Below, piece after piece: positions 8,844-14,880 of a stretch of 14,880 nucleotides of DNA; position 1 is the stretch's first letter, and each line of letters begins with the position of its first letter. This stretch comes from Tetrapisispora phaffii CBS 4417 (Eukaryota > Ascomycota > Saccharomycetes > Saccharomycetales > Saccharomycetaceae): positions 1-14,880 of the forward strand of contig NW_003780271.1 of assembly GCF_000236905.1 (NCBI RefSeq), read 5' to 3'. The position numbers and the translations under genes were made by a program. The notes under the pieces are model-generated. The model worked only from the letters and a program-made list of their open reading frames with translations. It made no database searches and was not told the origin of the DNA.

Positions 8844-10535
8844 TTATTGTTTGGCATTGGTAGCTTCAGTTAACTTAGCTTGGGCAATCAAGTTAGATGG
8901 AGCGTCCATGACTGGTAACATGATTTCGATCAATCTGATCTTGGAGTTTTCGTTAAAGGCCCTGTCAGAAGCTAACTTGTCCCATTCACCGGTGGTAGCG
9001 ACTCTGTGGTTTTCGTAGTCCTTAGCACCGAAGGTTGATAGGATGTCTAGGTGCTTCCAGTTTTGGATTTCGTTGTATTCAGCAGTTGGACCGTGGATCA
9101 ACTTTTCGATGGTGTAACCGTTGTTGTTTAAGACGAAGATGTACGGCTTCAGGTTCCATCTGATCATGGTGGAGATTTCTTGAACTGTCAATTGTAAAGA
9201 GCCGTCGCCGATGAAGACGATAGTTCTCTTCTTTGGGTCGATTTCTTCGGCGGCGAAAGCGGCACCTAGGGTAGCACCGCCGGTGAAACCGATGGAACCC
9301 CATAGGACTTGGGAGATACCGTATGTGTTAGTTGGGAAGTGAGTCTGGTTGATACCGAAAGCAGAGGTACCCGTTTCGGTCAAAACGATATCACCTTCCT
9401 TTAAGAACTTACCGACTTGGTTCCATAGCCATTCTTGCTTTAATGGAGTTTCAGCTGGAGTAGCTGGGTTGGCTGGAACTGGAGCTGGGATGGCGACTGG
9501 CTTGTAGCCCTTGATAACAGAACCGACTTGAGCAACTAATTTTTCTAAAACGAATTTCATTTGGACACCTGGGAAGGAAGCCTTTCTGATCTTGATGTGG
9601 TCAGAGTGGAATTCAACAATGTTCTTGGTGTTGTAAGAGTAAGAGAAAGAACCAGTGTTAAAATCGGATAATAGAGCACCGACAGATAAGATCAAGTCAG
9701 CGGATTCAACAGCCTTCTTAACTTCTGGTCTGGATAAAGTACCGACGTAAACACCACCGAATCTTGGGTGTTGTTCATCGATGGAACCCTTACCCATTGG
9801 GGTAACGAAAGATGGGAATTGAGTAGTATCGATCAAAGCCTTGGTTTCAGCCTTGACATCGTGTCTAGAAGCACAAGCATCAGCCAAGATGATTGGGTTC
9901 TTGGCATCCTTGATTAATTCTAAGATAGCACCTAAAACTTCAGTTTCAGCATCGACATCGTTTGGTTTCAAAGATAAGTCAATTGGAGTGTTTAAGACAT
10001 CAGCTGGGACCATTAAGTCAACCATGTTAGCTGGTAGACCTAAGTAGACAGTCCTTTGGGAAATGTAAGTGGCCTTGATACATCTGTCAATTTCAGCTTG
10101 AGCAGAAGCAATGTCAGTGATCATAGAAGTGGTTTCAGAGATACAAGCAGACATTCTGTGGAAAACAGTGAAGTCACCGTTACCTAAGGTGTGGTGTAAT
10201 AATAATTGCTTGGCTTGAGCAGATAAAGATGGGACACCGACAACGTGTAAAACACCAACGTGTTCAGCGTAAGAACCGGCAATACCGTTTAAGGCAGATA
10301 ATTCACCGACACCAAAGGTGGTGATCAAACAGGCCATACCCTTGATTCTGGCGTAACCGTCAGCAGCGTAAGCAGCGTTTAATTCGTTACAGTTACCAGC
10401 CCATCTCATACCTGGGACTTCGTAGATCTTATCTAATAAGGATAAGTTGAAGTCACCTGGTAAACCAAAGATGGTGTTACATTGAACTTGCTTTAATCTT
10501 TCGAATAAATATTTACCTAAAGTAATTTGAGACAT
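8844..10535 (-). CDS. PDC1: Pyruvate decarboxylase
   Basis: This complete protein has 563 residues, exactly the length of S. cerevisiae Pdc1. It decarboxylates pyruvate to acetaldehyde in the cytosol, using thiamine diphosphate and Mg, as the first committed step of alcoholic fermentation. Catalytic residues Asp28, Glu51, His114, His115 and Glu477 are in place. The cofactor motif runs from GDGS (443-446, with Asp444) to NNNGYTIE (470-477). Cys221, the substrate-activation cysteine, is present, while residue 222 is Ala rather than the Cys of Pdc1. The segments LSRPEVKKAVESADLILS and NNNGYTIEKLIHGP look more like S. cerevisiae Pdc5, other parts more like Pdc1, so the paralogue name is tentative. 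The coding sequence uses the preferred codons of highly expressed yeast genes, and the start lies in an A-rich ACAAACACA context. No defects are seen. Confidence 0.97.
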   Translation of the reverse strand: MSQITLGKYLFERLKQVQCNTIFGLPGDFNLSLLDKIYEVPGMRWAGNCNELNAAYAADGYARIKGMACLITTFGVGELSALNGIAGSYAEHVGVLHVVGVPSLSAQAKQLLLHHTLGNGDFTVFHRMSACISETTSMITDIASAQAEIDRCIKATYISQRTVYLGLPANMVDLMVPADVLNTPIDLSLKPNDVDAETEVLGAILELIKDAKNPIILADACASRHDVKAETKALIDTTQFPSFVTPMGKGSIDEQHPRFGGVYVGTLSRPEVKKAVESADLILSVGALLSDFNTGSFSYSYNTKNIVEFHSDHIKIRKASFPGVQMKFVLEKLVAQVGSVIKGYKPVAIPAPVPANPATPAETPLKQEWLWNQVGKFLKEGDIVLTETGTSAFGINQTHFPTNTYGISQVLWGSIGFTGGATLGAAFAAEEIDPKKRTIVFIGDGSLQLTVQEISTMIRWNLKPYIFVLNNNGYTIEKLIHGPTAEYNEIQNWKHLDILSTFGAKDYENHRVATTGEWDKLASDRAFNENSKIRLIEIMLPVMDAPSNLIAQAKLTEATNAKQ

Positions 10536-10645
10536 TGTGTTTGTTTATGTTTCCTGTTTGTTGTATGGTACTTTATGATATATGTAACAAGAAATATCAT
10601 AAACTAATCAGTTGAGTTTTGATGATTGACAATATATATCTGCCC

Positions 10646-10653
10646 TTTATATA
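10646..10653 (-). promoter_or_regulatory. TATA box of PDC
   Basis: TATATAAA reads on the minus strand 111-118 bp upstream of the PDC start codon. It is the best TATA match in the upstream region and the spacing is normal. Confidence 0.65.
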
Positions 10654-10841
10654 TGGTTTATTTCCAGTTAAATTTTAAAACTACAGGAGCATAAAATAAA
10701 TTTAGGATGAAATAAATACGAATCATAAGTGAATTATGGTAGATGCACACCGTTTAGTGATTGCAATAACAATGGAATGAATTGATTTAATAACTCATAA
10801 ATAACAAATAGGTGCAGTTAAACAGATATTATTCAACATTG

Positions 10842-10882
10842 CCATACATTCCCTCAGTGAAAGAGTACAATGATCTTGGAAG
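10842..10882. promoter_or_regulatory. Candidate Rap1/Gcr1 activation element of PDC
   Basis: CCATACATT (10842-10850) matches the 3' part of the Rap1 site found in glycolytic promoters. A Gcr1 core (CTTCC on the minus strand, 10878-10882) lies 28 bp away. Rap1-Gcr1 pairs drive strong expression of PDC1 and other glycolytic genes in S. cerevisiae. The element lies about 300 bp upstream of the start, but the Rap1 match is partial. Confidence 0.45.
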
Positions 10883-10984
10883 TATTTCATATTCAGTTAG
10901 GAAAACACATATTGCAACCAAGCAAGTTAAGAGAATCTTAGTTGAGATAAACAAAAGCTAATGACAGCCGATCAATCGACGAGT

Positions 10985-11011
10985 AACAATAACAATAACA
11001 TTAACATTAAC
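10985..11011. repeat. Short hexanucleotide tandem repeat
   Basis: Two AACAAT units are followed by two AACATT units and a final AAC. This is a small microsatellite in the distal PDC upstream region. Confidence 0.85.
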
Positions 11012-12340
11012 TACCTGTTATTCATTTACGATTAAACTTTAACATAAAAAGAATAATATTCACTAAAGAGTAAGCTTCCTATCCATATTAGTAAGAAGAA
11101 ATGTATTTCCTTTAAACACCAATATTGATGTTGAACTAAAAGTGAACCATTTTCCAGATGGTAACCAATATAAACCACTCTTTTCTTTTCCATCCCTCGA
11201 CATGTATGCACACAGTAAAGCAACAAAAATATCTACATTAATCAAACGTCTAAGTGAATAATTGATATTCAACAGTGTTGTTGTTGTTCTATGAGAACAT
11301 GTTTATTTCATTGTTGCTGGCTGCATCGTTGGGATATTTCAGTTTTTCAAGATGGTAGGATTGTTGTACAAACAAACACCTTCTTTAGGCGGGAATCGGT
11401 AGCACGGATATCTGTGCTCTGAAAAACTTTTCAGAGTGATTAAAATAAACATCTACCAAATGTATTCGAGCAGAACAGGGAATACTGTTCAAAATTCGCT
11501 CAAAATCTTTTATACAGTTCATGCGTGTTGTAAGATATGATATACAATATTTTGCATGCTGTTCTTGCCATGACAACTAACAGTTCAGTAGCATCTTTAC
11601 TATATTGGATCGCAGCGATGGCTGCTAGAATTTTGGATACTGCTTTATGATATTTGGTATTTCGTGTTCTGGAGTATTGACGCATATTGTGTTATCTGGT
11701 GACTACACTCGGTTAAGGTTTTTTATCCACTTAGAAGCAAGCAGTTGGAAGCAATAAATTATTCGTTTATGTTGCTCAGTACGCGACAAGCTGATTAACA
11801 CGTACTACTATGCGACTTCAATAGTTAAGTGATTTGTACAACGTGGATTCATACGATAAGATAGTTCATGGGGCTACATGTATTATTCTCTTATGGTTTG
11901 GTGTAGGGCAGCCAGGATAATGTTTAGAGTGTTACATTCTCAAGATTTGAAATACTCACTTAGTGGTGTAAAGGAATATAACTTCGAGACTATAATGTCT
12001 TCCTAAGATCTCTAAGAAAGCAAATAATGCTGTATTGTTATTCCTTTACTGGGTCTGTTTATTGGTTTAGACAGTGCTAATTGAGCTCGTGATGATGCGA
12101 TGCTTACTCTGCAGATGGTAATGATAACTAATTTGACATTGTCATTACCGGCAATCGTGTATTACAGGTCACATGATCATACTACGCCGTTACAACGCCG
12201 ACGCCCATCGAATATAGAGTACAACTGCAAACGTATAAATTTAATAGAGCATACCATCAGTGGAGGCAAGTTTGTGAAGGTCCTATGAGGTAATTGAATA
12301 ACTGAACTTAATAGAGAAATGAACGTTCTGGAGTGATCGT

Positions 12341-12882
12341 GATATATGACAGGCTGCTGGGAAGCTGGAAGACAAGTACTACAAGGCTTGCTGCGCTGCA
12401 TACAACTTCGGCTTCGACAACTTCATAAGTACTAAGACCCACGCACGTCTGTGTGCAATTATGATTGTGAAAATTGGGATACGTATGATGATGAAGAAAA
12501 AGGGGAGAGACGAGGCCGAGATGGCCAAGAACCTGTCTGTGAAGAATATCCTAAGGTATCATAATATGAGAGGCGTGCGGTTCAGCTTGTATTTTGCGTA
12601 CCGGTTGAGACACCCAGTGTCATCATTACCCGTTTTATCATGAGCAACTAATTGAAGGACCCATTGGTTGCAGAGCACTATCCTGCATGCTTCTGGTACC
12701 CTGATGTCCCCAAGAAGGAGACCTGTGTTGAGATGGTGAGAATGAACGGACTGTACATATGTCCAGTTGGAGAACTTGCAGTCATCAACGATTGGGATGA
12801 TTTGTACATGGAATGTAGAGAGGAGATGCTTTCCGTTAGCAACCTTCTAATAGCTGAGAGTTACAATAGAAACTGTTCATGA
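12341..12882 (+). pseudogene. Possible broken gene of unknown function
   Basis: This block is GC-richer than its surroundings and has coding-like codons, many ending in G or C. One frame is open from about 12341 to 12643 and includes YYKACCAAYNFGFDNFI and GRDEAEMAKNLSVKNILR. The adjacent frame carries a coding-like run from about 12435 to 12882, interrupted by TAA at 12571-12573 and 12649-12651. Its last segment (12652-12882, 76 codons, no ATG at the front) contains EHYPACFWYPDVPKKETCVE and GLYICPVGELAVIND. Reading both frames as one ancient gene needs a frameshift and one or two stop changes. I do not recognise the product. A relic of a subtelomeric gene is the best guess, and chance open frames in GC-richer DNA are the alternative. 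Confidence 0.35.
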
Positions 12883-14397
12883 AATTGTCGAAAAACAAGA
12901 AACTCTTTTTGATTGCTGTTAATTATTATTAAGTGAGGAAGGGACCCATAGAGTTTGAAGGTGATCATAAAATGGCAGGGCTAGGTTTTACACCACTGTT
13001 TATGTCTTCCTTTCATGAACGTTCCTATTGTATCATGTACCTTTGTAAGATTTAACATTGGGTATTTTCTGGATCGAACATATGTATACATTGGAAGAAT
13101 ACAAAATTGCACTGGAATTCGGTATATTTTAGAATTAAATATCGATATTGTGCTATATTTCGAGACTGACAAGAGAAAAAGGACAATATTTGCTATAATG
13201 AGTAATTGCTCGAATACTACGTATACGTAGAACTTTGTTAAGCAGTTAGTGAGTAAGTGAAATCGCACTGCCGTTCTAGTTTTGTATTTATAACAGTGTT
13301 AAATCGAACCAATTAATCTACAATAATTACCATATTAAATAGGCCTGTTATGTTTGTATCTACAATTTCTAATTATAAATTTTTATTCTATGCATACAAA
13401 CTATATATTTACTAATTGAAATACATATATAAGTAAATAAGGAGAGCAATATGAAATTCAATGCACATTTAAATCATCTTCAATTTCTGATTGGAGTATT
13501 GTAGAACCTTGTATATCCATTTACTCGCTAACTAGCACTAATATTGGTCAAGATTGATTTGTGAAACTGCTGAATCTCGCCATACACTTGGCTTACCGAT
13601 CAATTGAGAATAGTCTCGCAAATATTCATTCACATTCATTTCTTTGTAATGAAAAACAGGGTGTTAGTTCAAAGGCTCTGACCTTTTCTCTCTCCCATCT
13701 CATCATATTGAAGCCATTTTGAAAATCCGATGTTTGTAATGCTTTTTTAATTACGAAGATATCAGTAATGGTGGCGCTACCATGTTTGTGAAGGTCATCG
13801 GTTCAACACCACTAAGTGATGGATCATTAAGGTCCAATGTAGGTCAAGTTATATTGATATCTAAATTATATTTTATAACAAACAATTATTAGCATGACTT
13901 TTACGCCTTTAGAAGATTATGACATTTATTTTGATCAAATTAAAGCTCATCTTCGATTAATGTTTGAGCTAGCATGCTTGCTAGTTGTGTGGACGCTCTC
14001 CCTTCCATAAACTGCCTAACTTCGCGCCGTATAATGTGATAATGTAGTTTAGGGCTTAGGCATCTGTCACTGAATGACATAAATTAGACCAACCTTTAAT
14101 AAGGTACTTTACACAATGGAAGGCAGTATTGGATGAATGAGGTAGATACGATGGTTAACTTTAATAAATTATCATTTTTGCGTTAATTCATGAATGTGGT
14201 AACCAGTTGCACGTAGTACATTTGCAATTACTCGTAATGATATGAGAAAAAAGACTAGACTGAGCAGATGTGACGTTCTACTAATTACTGTGAATTAGAA
14301 CAATACACCATTAATTTCCAGTTGTATATGGTCTATTTGTTAATTATTGAGGTGATTGCCTTATCTTCTTCCATACTCGAAGGGGGCCATTGTGAGT
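12883..14397. other. 1.5-kb AT-rich region upstream of a1
   Basis: No gene is recognised. If this follows the Saccharomyces cassette layout (X, Ya, Z), part of the X and Ya segments should lie here. However, neither strand shows an alpha2/a2-like homeodomain (no WVSNRRRKEK-like motif) nor an HMG box. Overlapping plus and minus frames at 12981-13268 look like chance. A 6-bp inverted repeat (CTAGCA/TGCTAG) lies at 13969-13984. No clear Abf1 or Rap1 silencer site was found by eye. Confidence 0.5.
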
Positions 14398-14843
14398 ATG
14401 CCTAGAGTTGAAATGGAAATAAGAGAGTTATAGGCGCCGCAGACAGGCAAACTTATACCTTAGAATCATTACAGAATGCTTGCAAAGATATACTCTCAGT
14501 ATGTGTTGTGTTTTAATTCTTTTTTGTATATTTACTAACAAGAATAACAACAGATTTATAACGAATCCTCGAGTGACCATCGAAAAAAGTTTTTACCAAA
14601 GGAAGCACGTTTGTTTTTGGAACGAGTCTTTGAGAAGAAGCAGTCTTTAAATTCAAAAGAACGGGATGCTATAGCCAAAAAGTGTGGTCTAACTCCTCTA
14701 CAAGTCAGAGTTTGGGTATGTATCGCTATCACAGCTCTATTTTTTCGTCCATAGATATCCTTTTTTTCTGCCTATTTATAACTATTTACTAACAACAGCA
14801 ACATTCAAAACAGTTCATCAACAAGCGCATGAGGACCAAGTGA
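14398..14843 (+). CDS. MATA1: Mating-type homeodomain protein a1, 5' end unresolved
   Basis: Two introns separate coding exons ending at 14498, at 14554-14715 and at 14814-14843. Exons 2 and 3 encode a homeodomain close to S. cerevisiae a1: KEARLFLERVFEKKQSLNSK, AKKCGLTPLQVRVW, then FINKRMRTK and a TGA. The third helix is the DNA-recognition helix. In diploid cells a1 pairs with alpha2 to repress haploid-specific genes and HO. Both splice junctions are phase 0. Exon 1 in the required frame reads TYTLESLQNACKDILS just before intron 1, but running upstream it reaches TGA at 14409-14411 with no ATG. The ATGs at 14398 and 14413 are in another frame that ends at TAG 14431-14433. The start given here is therefore only the outer ATG. 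The gene could be damaged, could have a further 5' exon, or could start in an unusual way. Whether it is MAT or a silent HMR-like copy cannot be told. Confidence 0.8.
14499..14553 (+). other. Intron 1 of a1
   Basis: A 55-nt intron: GTATGT donor (14499-14504), TACTAAC branch point (14533-14539) and ACAG acceptor ending at 14553. All three signals are canonical for budding yeast. The S. cerevisiae a1 gene also has two tiny introns. The exon 2 frame fixes the junction at phase 0. Confidence 0.85.
14716..14813 (+). other. Intron 2 of a1
   Basis: A 98-nt intron with GTATGT at 14716-14721, TACTAAC at 14787-14793 and acceptor CAG ending at 14813. It splits the recognition helix between VW and FINKRMR, the same place as in S. 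cerevisiae a1. A nearer CAG ends at 14798 but lies only about 5 nt from the branch A. Its use would add five residues, so it is less likely. Confidence 0.88.
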
Positions 14844-14880
14844 ACTCAAGCACCAACCACTCCACATAATCCACAAATCC
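14844..14880 (+). other. 3' flank of a1 at the window edge
   Basis: Only 37 bases follow the a1 stop codon. The Z-type flank expected to the right, and any HO-like cleavage site, lie mostly or wholly outside the window. Confidence 0.5.

Larger units (their letters stand above)
10536..12340. other. PDC promoter and 1.8 kb gene-free region
   Basis: Apart from the PDC promoter elements and a short tandem repeat, no gene is recognised. Minus-strand frames at 11032-11272 overlap one another. The minus frames at 11385-11685 (61 and 63 codons, overlapping) read as MRQYSRTRNTKYHKAV and so on, but match nothing I know. All are in the length range expected by chance. Confidence 0.55.

Noticed and set aside
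9079..9303. 74-codon Arg-rich frame inside the PDC gene
   Set aside because: It is a shadow of PDC in another frame. The Arg-rich content comes from the codon bias of the real gene.
12652..12882. Resemblance of the KETCVEMVRMNG segment to DUF4116-type repeats
   Set aside because: There is only one vague match, no tandem repeats, and that family is not expected in yeast. It is too weak to name.
12883..14397. A companion a2 or alpha2 gene expected beside a1 in a mating cassette
   Set aside because: No homeodomain or HMG motif was found on either strand in this stretch.

Overview
The window reads as nuclear DNA of a budding yeast of the Saccharomycetaceae. The evidence is two short introns with GTATGT donors and TACTAAC branch points, proteins close to S. 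cerevisiae Gal10, Cps1, Pdc1/5 and the mating-type homeodomain protein a1, and CGG-N11-CCG Gal4 sites. The genus cannot be named from the sequence. Only about 31% of the window is recognisable coding sequence, against roughly 70% for a typical yeast genome. Long AT-rich gene-free stretches, metabolic genes and a mating-type a1 gene suggest a subtelomeric region next to a mating-type cassette. That placement is an inference.

Layout, left to right. 1-600: AT-rich DNA with no gene seen. 600-1318: a GC-richer GAL10 promoter with three perfect CGG-N11-CCG sites and a TATA box. 1319-2341 (+): a GAL10 gene reduced to its epimerase half. Just past its stop, 2342-2363 still reads as a decayed piece of the epimerase/mutarotase junction. 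2364-5988: 3.6 kb without a recognisable gene. 5989-7644 (-): a carboxypeptidase S homologue with a cleavable-looking signal peptide. 7645-8843: its GC-rich upstream region, which also holds the 3' flank of the next gene. 8844-10535 (-): pyruvate decarboxylase, complete and typical. 10536-12340: its promoter and more gene-free DNA. 12341-12882 (+): a GC-richer block that looks like a broken, unidentified gene. 12883-14397: AT-rich. 14398-14843 (+): the a1 homeobox gene, with two introns, a clear homeodomain and an unresolved 5' end. The window stops 37 bases after its stop codon.

The genes do not form one pathway. GAL10 belongs to the Leloir pathway of galactose use, PDC to alcoholic fermentation, CPS1 to peptide breakdown, and a1 to cell-type control. 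The unusual points are the loss of the mutarotase domain from GAL10 under an apparently intact Gal4-type promoter, an a1 gene without an in-frame ATG, and a carboxypeptidase S without its usual membrane anchor. I found no convincing new multi-gene system.
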